Below, piece after piece: positions 18,101 to 25,114 of a stretch of DNA of 63,166 nt. The notes beneath the pieces are model-generated. The model was not told the DNA's origin. It worked only from the letters and a program-made list of their open reading frames with translations, and searched no databases. Origin of the DNA: a virus; IMG/VR virus record IMGVR_UViG_3300025011_000042, positions 1 through 63,166 of that record; one strand, written 5' to 3'. The number at the start of each line of letters is the position of its first letter. The stretch's first letter is position 1. The position numbers and the translations under genes are program-made.

Positions 18101-19321
18101 TTGGCGGGAGGTAATTTCGGCGGTGGTACTGGTATGGAACTAGACCCGTACCTAGTAGAGGATGCAGATGACTTAAACGCGGTAAGGAATGACCTGGCTG
18201 CTTCTTATAAACAAACTGCAGATATAGATCTATCAGGGTATGCTAACTGGGAACCTATAGGAAATATAAGCGACTTGGATTACGATCCATGGGTTATATT
18301 CGCGCCATTTACAGGTAGCTACGATGGTAGCGGTTACACTGTTAACAACTTACAAAGAGTAGACCCTAGAGAACCTACAAGTACTGTTTTCGATGAGTGT
18401 AGTGGTCTGTTCGGATTTTACAATGGAGCTACTTTTTCAAACATAGGTATTTTAAATGCAGATGTAACCGCTTATACTAATGGTGGAACCCTTGCAGGGG
18501 GCGGTCCCGGTGGAATATTTAACAAATGTTATGCAACAGGAACTGTTAATGACAAGGATTTAAGTGGAAATTATTTCTTTGGTGGACTAGTAGGAAGTCC
18601 ATCCGGCGGCGAATTCAATAATTGTTACGCTATCGTTAATGTAAAGGGTGCGCGTGTCGGTGGGTTAGTAGGGTTCTGGAGAAATACTGATTTTACTAAT
18701 TGTTTTTCGGCTGGTTCTGTTACTCAAACTGGCGACTACCCAGCATATAAAGGCGGTTTGATAGGTGAAGTAGATACCGTAGGCACGCTAACAGCTTGCT
18801 ATTACGACTCAGAAACATCTGGTCAAAACGATACAGGTAAAGGTATACCTAAAACTACCACACAAATGCGACAACAGGCAACATTTAGTGGATGGGACTT
18901 TACTGACACATGGAATATAGACGAAGGAATCTCATATCCATATTTAATATTTGCACCGGATATAGCTTTAACATCTCCAGTACTGTTAGTGACAGATATT
19001 AGAAGTGCAAATCCTACAATTAAATTTAAGATCAATAAACAGGAAAACATACCTTACCTTGGTCCAAAGCTGCATTGCCGTGTTGAAGCGTTTGCAGATG
19101 AAGCGATGACTGTCTTGTTAGATGATAGGATAAGCAATATTGTAGATAGTGCGCACCCAGTATTCGAGTATAGCTTTAATGACGCTATGTGGTTCGATGT
19201 AGCACCTACTGGGATAGATCCCACACAGTATGGTAACTTTGATATGTACGTACGGGCTATAGCATACGTAGGGCCAAGACAGCAAGCTTATATCAGGTGT
19301 AGTATAGGTATAGATAGTTAA
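18101..19321 (+). CDS. Tail surface protein with GLUG-like repeats
   Basis: This 406-aa protein starts at a TTG. Residues about 10-290 form repeats resembling the GLUG motif of bacterial surface adhesins (GLFGFYNGATFSNIGI; GGLVGSPSGGEFNNCYA; GGLVGFWRNTDFTNCFS; GGLIGEVDTVGTLTACYY), which build a right-handed beta-helix. The C-terminal ~110 residues are homologous to the end of the preceding protein (IRSANPTIKFKIN...YGNFDMYVRA), probably a common anchoring or trimerisation module. Confidence 0.7.
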   Translation: MAGGNFGGGTGMELDPYLVEDADDLNAVRNDLAASYKQTADIDLSGYANWEPIGNISDLDYDPWVIFAPFTGSYDGSGYTVNNLQRVDPREPTSTVFDECSGLFGFYNGATFSNIGILNADVTAYTNGGTLAGGGPGGIFNKCYATGTVNDKDLSGNYFFGGLVGSPSGGEFNNCYAIVNVKGARVGGLVGFWRNTDFTNCFSAGSVTQTGDYPAYKGGLIGEVDTVGTLTACYYDSETSGQNDTGKGIPKTTTQMRQQATFSGWDFTDTWNIDEGISYPYLIFAPDIALTSPVLLVTDIRSANPTIKFKINKQENIPYLGPKLHCRVEAFADEAMTVLLDDRISNIVDSAHPVFEYSFNDAMWFDVAPTGIDPTQYGNFDMYVRAIAYVGPRQQAYIRCSIGIDS

Positions 19322-19348
19322 TTACTCTGTTACCGAGGGGTGAGGTGA

Positions 19349-19549
19349 ATGGAAGCTGAAGCACTTAAGTTAGCGTCGAGTCAGGGATTTTTTGCATTTT
19401 TATTTGTCTGTCTACTGTTCTATGTGCTAAAAGAAAATGCAAAACGCGAGGCGCAGTATCAAAGCACTATTAATACGCTCGCTAAAAAACTTGATATTGT
19501 AGATGATATCAAGAAAGATGTAACAGAAATAAAATCTCATGTAGTGTAG
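19349..19549 (+). CDS. BhlA/UviB-type holin
   Basis: This 66-aa protein has one membrane segment (GFFAFLFVCLLFYVLK, about 13-28), then a charged coiled coil (REAQYQSTINTLAKKL). That layout, including YVLKEN, matches the BhlA/UviB bacteriocin and holin family. It would contribute to the membrane lesion for lysis. It precedes a second holin gene, an arrangement common in phages of low-GC hosts. Confidence 0.8.
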   Translation: MEAEALKLASSQGFFAFLFVCLLFYVLKENAKREAQYQSTINTLAKKLDIVDDIKKDVTEIKSHVV

Positions 19550-19562
19550 GAGGTGAATACAA

Positions 19563-19751
19563 ATGTGGAACTTTAAAGGTAAACTTAAAAGCGCTTCTTT
19601 CTGGGTAGCTTTAATAGGAGCAGCTAAACTAGCTACTGATGCATTAGGCTTTGCAGTTATCTCAGACGCTCAGGTCAATACGATAGCTAACGGTATCGCC
19701 GCTATCGTTACTTGTCTTGGCGTTGTTTACGATCACGGTGCTACCTCTTAA
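19563..19751 (+). CDS. Holin
   Basis: This 62-aa protein has two hydrophobic segments (FWVALIGAAKLATDALGF, about 13-30, and IANGIAAIVTCLGVVY, about 41-56) around a short polar loop. This is the pattern of small phage holins of the phi-LC3/LL-H type. It follows the BhlA-type gene by 13 bases. The amidase lies 3.2 kb downstream, with three structural-looking genes and a recombinase between. Confidence 0.7.
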   Translation: MWNFKGKLKSASFWVALIGAAKLATDALGFAVISDAQVNTIANGIAAIVTCLGVVYDHGATS

Positions 19752-19774
19752 TATGAGGTGGGAGGAGGAACAAA

Positions 19775-21073
19775 ATGAATGCTACAATAACTAGAAAGCC
19801 GCTACTTGCTGCAGGTGTGTATGAGCAGCCTTGGCAAGATAGACTTAAGAGTGATACGGTGGTTGCAGTTAAAGGTACGATATTTGCAGACGCGGCGGGC
19901 ACTCTATATGTTGATGCTTCTGATGATGGTGGAATAACTGCATCGGAGCTCACAAATGTAAGTGTGAATGTACGTACTACTGCTGAGTTAAATTGGTTAA
20001 AGCTAACTAAACGCTGGTACCGCTTCCGGTATGTCAATAGTGAAACTGCTCAAGATGAGTTTATACTAGTCCAAGAGATTACTAAAACCAGTGGTATCAA
20101 GATTACTAATACAGCGGGTGACGAGGATGTATCTATTGTAGCTAACTTAGGAGACGAAGAAACATTCGTCAACGCTTTAGCTACTGTTGGATTTATGCTA
20201 CAGCACGACGCGGCTACAGGTAACTACAAAAGGTTTACTGGAAAAGTAGTACCTATCGATACCGCTGGCAATGAAATATTCACTGATAACAACCCGGCGT
20301 CTATCAAATTAACGGGTAGTAGAACTGCTGTAATAGCGCACAGGGCCGCTATTACAGCAGTAGATAAGGTACCTACCGTAACAATAACAGCTACAAATTC
20401 AGATGTAGGAGGCTCTTTAACGGCCGTTAACCATGGCGTAGCGGTCGCTCCTGGGAACGCCTATGGTTCTTGCGGCATTTCAAATATAGTTGTAGTTACG
20501 CCGGCTGCCGGGGAAAGTATTGACATATTCATTCCGCAAGCTGTTGGGGCTGCGTATTATGACGTTCTCGTTTCTCCATCTACAACGGCGCCTTTTTGGG
20601 TTGGGCGTATTACAGAAGAGCAACGAGCAGCAGGGTGTACAATAACGGCTATAGGCGTAGTTGAGACAGGGGGCCAAGCTGATTCTGTAAATGTAAAAGT
20701 TGTTGGCGCTGGTACTGGAACAGCTGTTGCTACTTCAGCTATTTACGCCGCTAATAACGCATATGTTTTTGGCGCCATAGAAACTATTTCATGTGTAGGT
20801 AAAACTAAAGCCTATATCTATACAAGGGTTGCTATTGACAACTTAGGCGCGGCTCCCTCAGTAGGCATCGTGCCATTCTTTCGGAAGAACGATACATCAA
20901 TAAACTGGTATGCTACAGACGTTAATTTGTTGTCGGTTTTAGGTGGGTTAGGGGGTCAGCCCCTTTCGCAAGTGGTTGTTGTAGATATTAATGCTGTAAA
21001 AGAATTAGTAGTTCTTGTAGATGTGCTAGCAGGTAACGGAACCACAGTAGATATAGATGTGGAACTTTACTAG
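19775..21073 (+). CDS. Structural protein, unknown (tail or capsid appendage)
   Basis: This 432-aa protein is behind GGGAGGAGG. It is beta-rich with many Ala, Val, Thr and Gly residues, suggesting a surface-exposed fibre or spike. A typical segment is RTTAELNWLKLTKRWYRFRY near residues 69-88. I see no enzymatic motif. Placement after the holins and before a LamG-like gene suggests a late appendage set. Confidence 0.55.
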   Translation: MNATITRKPLLAAGVYEQPWQDRLKSDTVVAVKGTIFADAAGTLYVDASDDGGITASELTNVSVNVRTTAELNWLKLTKRWYRFRYVNSETAQDEFILVQEITKTSGIKITNTAGDEDVSIVANLGDEETFVNALATVGFMLQHDAATGNYKRFTGKVVPIDTAGNEIFTDNNPASIKLTGSRTAVIAHRAAITAVDKVPTVTITATNSDVGGSLTAVNHGVAVAPGNAYGSCGISNIVVVTPAAGESIDIFIPQAVGAAYYDVLVSPSTTAPFWVGRITEEQRAAGCTITAIGVVETGGQADSVNVKVVGAGTGTAVATSAIYAANNAYVFGAIETISCVGKTKAYIYTRVAIDNLGAAPSVGIVPFFRKNDTSINWYATDVNLLSVLGGLGGQPLSQVVVVDINAVKELVVLVDVLAGNGTTVDIDVELY

Positions 21074-21084
21074 GAGGTGCTAAC

Positions 21085-21810
21085 ATGAAAATTACTGTAG
21101 TACAGCCGATAGCAAAAGGAATAGAAGGCATACACGCTGATGAGCTAGTTGCCGAATACCGTTTTGATGAGCTAACAGGAGACGTATTGTTAGATTACTC
21201 AGGCAATGGCAATCATGGAGCGTTTGGTCTAGGTAACGCTAGGCCTGAAAGAACATCTACCGGCATAACATTTTTTGACGATTATATAACGTTACCTAAT
21301 GCAGTAAGGGACGCTTTATCTGTTAGTAAAGAGTTCACTGTTATTACAGCTGGACTTGTAGGTAAAAGCGGTGGCTCTGTTTTGGGTTCTGCAATAAGCG
21401 CTACGGACAGATTTATACTTAATGCTTCACCAGGCATGGTTACTAGTTTAAGCCCATACTTAAAAAATATGCGTGGGTGTTTAAATACAGGCACGACTAC
21501 TGTTACGCAATTTGCAAAAGCTTCTGGTTCTTTTGACGTATACTCTACGAGTATTTTTACGTACTGCTATAATCCTACTTTTCTAAAGGGCAAAATGATT
21601 ATAGGCAATGAATTGTATGGCAATGTATCAGCTGCAAATCCTTCCAATATTATAGGTTGTCGAATCGGCGCTCAGACCAGCGGCGCGCCGTTCTTAGTAG
21701 GTACTCTTTACTATATGCTGATTTACTCAAAATTTTTAAATAACAGTTTAATACGTAAGCAGCATAGAGTTATTAAAAAAATACTGAAACACAGAGGAGT
21801 TGTTATATAA
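21085..21810 (+). CDS. LamG/concanavalin-like lectin protein
   Basis: This 241-aa protein has the opening of a concanavalin-like (LamG) beta-sandwich: VAEYRFDELTGDVLLDYSGN followed by HGAFG. The rest continues as strands (KEFTVITAGLVG; RFILNASPG; GTLYYMLIYSKFL). Phages use such domains for sugar binding on tail or capsid surfaces. Its stop overlaps the next ATG. Confidence 0.7.
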   Translation: MKITVVQPIAKGIEGIHADELVAEYRFDELTGDVLLDYSGNGNHGAFGLGNARPERTSTGITFFDDYITLPNAVRDALSVSKEFTVITAGLVGKSGGSVLGSAISATDRFILNASPGMVTSLSPYLKNMRGCLNTGTTTVTQFAKASGSFDVYSTSIFTYCYNPTFLKGKMIIGNELYGNVSAANPSNIIGCRIGAQTSGAPFLVGTLYYMLIYSKFLNNSLIRKQHRVIKKILKHRGVVI

Positions 21811-22040
21811 TGGCATTCTATATTGTTTGGCCAAGTTTGGAAAGCTTTGAAAGTACCGAGTTGCCGCTACCCAGCGGCCAGTCACTTGGAGAGCCAAGAG
21901 TAGATGTAAATGGCAGAAGGTTGGTACGCTACAATTGGGACCAACTTACCCAGGAAGACGTGGACTATTTCTTGAGCATGGAAGGTGTGACAGTAAGCGC
22001 ATACCTGCCTGACCCTTGGGATGAGTACGCAGAAGAATAG
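21810..22040 (+). CDS. Small protein coupled to the LamG gene
   Basis: This 76-aa protein begins in the stop of the preceding gene (TAATG). It is acidic and Trp/Tyr-rich, with RRLVRYNWDQLTQEDVDYFL. No family is recognised. Translational coupling suggests it works with, or chaperones, the lectin-like protein. Confidence 0.5.
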   Translation: MAFYIVWPSLESFESTELPLPSGQSLGEPRVDVNGRRLVRYNWDQLTQEDVDYFLSMEGVTVSAYLPDPWDEYAEE

Positions 22041-22043
22041 CCG

Positions 22044-22063
22044 ACTAACGAAGGTGCGTTAGT
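22044..22063 (+). terminator. Hairpin before the recombinase gene
   Basis: ACTAACG (22044-22050) and CGTTAGT (22057-22063) form a 7-bp stem followed by a short T stretch. It could end late transcription, or attenuate entry into the recombinase gene. Confidence 0.4.
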
Positions 22064-22108
22064 TTAACAAAAGTTTCAAAATTTAAGTATTTTGTTAGGA
22101 GTGTTTAC

Positions 22109-22945
22109 ATGAATCTTAGTTATGCTTGGAGACTTTATGAGTCTGATAAGAGGCTAGCGCGGTATGCAGATACAACATTAGACGCGTATCGTCTTCAAGC
22201 TAAGCTCCTAATGCAGCATGTAGGTGACATTAAATTAGATGCATTAGACTTACCTACAATTAAAGATTATTTAATTAGCCTGAGTCATCTAACACCTATG
22301 TCTCTAACACACCGTATTAAGTTTCTTCGTTCAATGCTTAGATGGGCTTCTGATGAAGGGTACATACAAAAGAATCCTATCGCTAAGCTTAAAGACCCTA
22401 AGCTAGGCAAACGTCTACCTAAAGCACTTGATATTGAGTCTATTGAGATACTAAGGGATAGCTGTAAAACATCTTTTGAGAGATCTTTGATTGAATTTTT
22501 GCACTCTACTGGGTGTAGATTAGATGAAGTGTACAACTTAAACAGAACATCATTAAACATGACTAATCTGTCTATTGTAGTAATAGGTAAAGGAGACAGA
22601 GAGCGTGAAGTATACTTCTCTATAATATGTAGATTATGGTTAAACAGATACTTAGCAAGTAGAAAAGATAATGACACAGCGCTATTCGTAACAGAACGGA
22701 TGCCTCATAGAATGTCTAAAGCGCAATTAAGATTCATAGTTAAGAAAATAGCCGATAGGACCGATATAAGTGTTTCAGTATATCCACACAGGTTTAGACA
22801 CAGTTACGCTACACATTTGTTGGATAAAGGGTGTCCTTTAGAAGCAATTAGTGATTTCTTAGGACATGCTAGAATAAGCACAACAAAGATTTACGCACAG
22901 TTATCTAGCGCTAGAAGAAGCGAAATATACAAAAGGTACTTCTAA
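22109..22945 (+). CDS. Tyrosine recombinase, XerC-like
   Basis: This 278-aa protein carries the full catalytic set: R137 (TGCRLDE), K161, H227 and R230 (PHRFRH), H253 (LGHARISTT) and nucleophile Y262 (IYAQ). An N-terminal SAM-like core-binding domain covers about residues 1-95. There is no arm-binding extension of the lambda-integrase kind, and the length matches XerC/D. It may integrate the phage or resolve genome multimers. No excisionase or obvious repressor gene is near. Confidence 0.9.
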   Translation: MNLSYAWRLYESDKRLARYADTTLDAYRLQAKLLMQHVGDIKLDALDLPTIKDYLISLSHLTPMSLTHRIKFLRSMLRWASDEGYIQKNPIAKLKDPKLGKRLPKALDIESIEILRDSCKTSFERSLIEFLHSTGCRLDEVYNLNRTSLNMTNLSIVVIGKGDREREVYFSIICRLWLNRYLASRKDNDTALFVTERMPHRMSKAQLRFIVKKIADRTDISVSVYPHRFRHSYATHLLDKGCPLEAISDFLGHARISTTKIYAQLSSARRSEIYKRYF

Positions 22946-22958
22946 GGAGTGTTACAAT

Positions 22959-23747
22959 GTGAGCATAAAAGCTTACATCGACCTTGGTCACGATGAAGGC
23001 AGTGACACTGGGGCGGTGTGTGGTAGTTTTATAGAACGTAACATGATTAAAGTTTACGCAGCGCAATTAGTTAGACACCTTGTAGCTGCTGGTTGGGACG
23101 TAAAAGTAAAACCACCAGGCTTAGGCATTAACGCAAGCGCCGCGGTGTGTAATGCATTTAACCCTGACATTATGTTCAGTTGTCATATCAATGCAGGAGG
23201 CGGAGACCGCGGCGAAGTTATACACAGTATACGTGCAGGCTCTAAACAGCTTGCTAATGTAATTGGCAGTGGTCTAAGCAGTGCCGGTCAGACTAAAGTA
23301 AATACGTACTTAAAACTTAATACAAACGGCACGGACTACTTTGGTATGTTACGTCAGACAAAATGCGCCGCCGTGATAATTGAGCCATTCTTTTTAGATA
23401 ATATTGTAGATCGTCAAATCGGCAACACGGATGGTGAGCTACAACACATTGGTAAGTGCATCGCCTTTGCGTTACTAAAGCACTATGGCGGTCTACAAAT
23501 TAAGGAGGAAACAGAAATGGTTAGGTATCGTACACTTAATGAAATACCGAATGAAAGTGGTTTTAGAGATGTTGTAGATAAACTTATGAATGCTAAAATA
23601 ATTACTGGCGACGGCAGTGACACTACAGGTAATACTGACGTTATTGATTTGTCACATGATCAGGTTAGGACATTAGTGTTTACTTACCGCGGCGGCGCGT
23701 TTGATAAGAAACTACAAGTTGTAGGTCTTGCTCCGGCGGTTAAGTAG
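22959..23747 (+). CDS. Endolysin, N-acetylmuramoyl-L-alanine amidase
   Basis: This 262-aa protein starts at a GTG. An Amidase_3-type zinc domain covers residues 1-175, with ligands H11 (DLGHDEG), E26 and H76 (FSCHINAGGG) and a catalytic Glu in VIIEPFFLDN. The C-terminal part (about 188-262: YRTLNEIPNESGFRD...DLSHDQVRTLVF) resembles the small repeat domain often attached to such endolysins. It cleaves the amide bond between muramic acid and the stem peptide. It closes the late operon and is followed by a hairpin. Confidence 0.9.
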   Translation: MSIKAYIDLGHDEGSDTGAVCGSFIERNMIKVYAAQLVRHLVAAGWDVKVKPPGLGINASAAVCNAFNPDIMFSCHINAGGGDRGEVIHSIRAGSKQLANVIGSGLSSAGQTKVNTYLKLNTNGTDYFGMLRQTKCAAVIIEPFFLDNIVDRQIGNTDGELQHIGKCIAFALLKHYGGLQIKEETEMVRYRTLNEIPNESGFRDVVDKLMNAKIITGDGSDTTGNTDVIDLSHDQVRTLVFTYRGGAFDKKLQVVGLAPAVK

Positions 23748-23762
23748 AAACTACAATCCTCT

Positions 23763-23796
23763 TAGAACCTATGTTCTTATATGGACATAGGTTCTA
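23763..23796 (+). terminator. Terminator after the lysis module
   Basis: TAGAACCTATGT (23763-23774) pairs perfectly with ACATAGGTTCTA (23785-23796) around a 10-base loop. It lies 15 bases after the amidase stop and is followed by AT-rich sequence, though without a clean T-run. Confidence 0.7.
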
Positions 23797-23880
23797 TATA
23801 GTATATAATACATAATATATTTATTATTCAGTAATACTTATTATTTTATTATTTTATTATTTTATTTATTTATAAATTTT

Positions 23881-24027
23881 CTTAACTTCCTTAACTTATT
23901 GTCTTTTCAACATAAAAATTTTTGACTTTTTAAAATTTCATTTGAAAAATTTTCAAATATTTTTAAACACTAAATCATTTTTAACATCGTGAAAGTGTAA
24001 ATAAGCCAGTAAACTAAGGAAGTTAAG
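23881..24027. repeat. Long-range inverted repeat in the AT-rich region
   Basis: CTTAACTTCCTTA at 23881-23893 is perfectly inverted at 24015-24027. Flanking TTTATTTATTTATAAA-like sequence on the left has a partial counterpart on the right. The loop of about 120 bases is extremely AT-rich. Confidence 0.6.
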
Positions 24028-24182
24028 GAAAATAATAAATAAATAAATTATAAATAGTAACTTAACAAGAATTGTAGTTGCGTCGGCGCCGCGTCTCTGT
24101 ATTATAAATAGTACTGTAGGTATAACGACGTAGACCTACACAACGAACGGCCCTTTGGCATTACCAAATAATACCATTGCAT

Positions 24183-24252
24183 CACGGAAGAGTGTTAAGA
24201 TACCACGAACAGTATACTGTCTCACGACCAGTATTAAGTTTCACGACAGTGA
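24183..24252. promoter_or_regulatory. Phased operator-like direct repeats
   Basis: CACGAACAGTA (24204), CACGACCAGTA (24223) and CACGACAGTGA (24242) start exactly 19 bases apart. A weaker CACGGAAGAGT lies at 24183. The perfect palindrome ACAGTATACTGT (24209-24220) overlaps the second copy. They end about 50 bases upstream of a -10 box, as operators or replication-initiator sites would. Confidence 0.6.
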
Positions 24253-24281
24253 CACTCGCAGAAAAGTCGTTAAAGAAGTTA

Positions 24282-24310
24282 TTTACTTTATAATGAAAAA
24301 GTGGTATAAT
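24282..24310 (+). promoter_or_regulatory. Early promoter
   Basis: TTTACT (24282-24287) and TATAAT (24305-24310) are separated by 17 bases, a good housekeeping sigma match. It lies 49 bases before the first gene of the replication region. Confidence 0.7.
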
Positions 24311-24358
24311 ATTAAGAGTGGGGGAATTATACTTTAAATTAGGAGGCTTGATTTAACT

Positions 24359-24775
24359 ATGAGTAAAAAGTTCAGAGTCGAGGTTGTTGTACCTGAAGGG
24401 CTTAAGCCCGGTGACGCGTTTTTAGTCGAGATTGAAATCCCGAAGAACAGTGGCAAGCCAAGAGGCGTGCTTAAAGGTATTGATCTTGAAGATATGACTG
24501 ACGACCAATTGAAACGTGAAATCATCAATGCCAGCTCGGTATTGTACAAGGCCAAGCAACGTGAAGCTGCTCCGGAAATAATTGAGGCTAACCAAGCAAG
24601 ACTCGACGCCGCTAAAGCCGTAAAAGCAAAGCGTGAGCCAGTCGCTGAAGTTGAAGTGCTGCCAACTTTGACAGCCGCAATTGTAGGTACTAAAGTCAAA
24701 GACACTCCGGTTTATGTCAGTGATGAAGTTGCAGAAGAGCCTGCTTATGAACCTGACATTGCTTCTGAGATTTAG
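24359..24775 (+). CDS. Early protein of unknown function
   Basis: This 138-aa acidic protein is the first gene after the control region, behind AGGAGG. The N-terminus is beta-like (KFRVEVVVPEGLKPGDAFLVEIEIP). A helical middle (DQLKREIINASSVLYKAKQREAAPEIIEANQARLDAAK) is likely coiled coil, and the tail is Glu/Pro-rich. I recognise no family. The first-gene position and strong promoter suggest an early regulator or host-takeover factor; this is inference. Confidence 0.55.
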   Translation: MSKKFRVEVVVPEGLKPGDAFLVEIEIPKNSGKPRGVLKGIDLEDMTDDQLKREIINASSVLYKAKQREAAPEIIEANQARLDAAKAVKAKREPVAEVEVLPTLTAAIVGTKVKDTPVYVSDEVAEEPAYEPDIASEI

Positions 24776-25114
24776 CATTGCAACAACTAGTTCGAATTTA
24801 ATTCGGCTGGTTGTCGAAAGTTCTCGTACGTACTACAGGTCTAAGGTATTAGGCATAGCTACACAGTGGTTATACACGAAAGCTTTCGACAGTCAGTTTG
24901 TAAGCTACACGGTAATGGATGCGACATCCAAGCATCTAATTGCCTATGTTGTATAGGTGTTGTACAATGTCGTGCAGGGTACTGTATAACACCAGGAGTT
25001 CTGGTTATTAGTTGGTTTCCTCCTTTACCAACTAATTAACCAGAATTTTCTATCTAAACAAACAGTTCAGATACGTACATATAAACTATACAATGAAATA
25101 GGTGACCGAATAAA
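24776..25114. other. Non-coding stretch with a possible small RNA
   Basis: This 339-base stretch contains TGTCGAAAG (24822-24830) inverted downstream as CTTTCGACA (24894-24902), then a terminator-like hairpin at 24999-25049. A frame open to the stop at 24956 has no start with a binding site. The layout would suit a short structured RNA ending at the hairpin. Confidence 0.45.
24999..25049 (+). terminator. Strong hairpin with T-run and pyrimidine loop
   Basis: An 18-base arm (24999-25016) pairs with 25027-25045 with a single bulge and is followed by TTTT. The 10-base loop TTCCTCCTTT is complementary to a ribosome binding site. It fits an intrinsic terminator of a short RNA or of the preceding early gene. 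Confidence 0.75.

Larger units (their letters stand above)
23748..24358. other. Non-coding control region between late and early modules
   Basis: This 611-base stretch holds the lysis terminator, a very AT-rich block (23810-24060) with inverted copies of CTTAACTTCCTTA (23881-23893 and 24015-24027), a near-palindrome around ATTTGAAAA (23940-23958), four phased CACGA-type repeats (24183-24252) and an early promoter. A 60-codon open frame at 24155 lies across the repeats and lacks a binding site. It is a candidate for the attachment site, origin or genetic switch. Confidence 0.7.

Noticed and set aside
24155-24337. 60-codon open frame in the control region
   Set aside because: It overlaps the phased repeats and promoter, has no binding site and shows no protein-like features.
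24785-24830. tRNA suggested by GTTCGAATT
   Set aside because: No acceptor or anticodon stems can be formed around it.
24714-24956. Open frame downstream of the first early gene
   Set aside because: Starts inside another gene and has no binding site; the region looks like RNA or non-coding. A short product remains possible.
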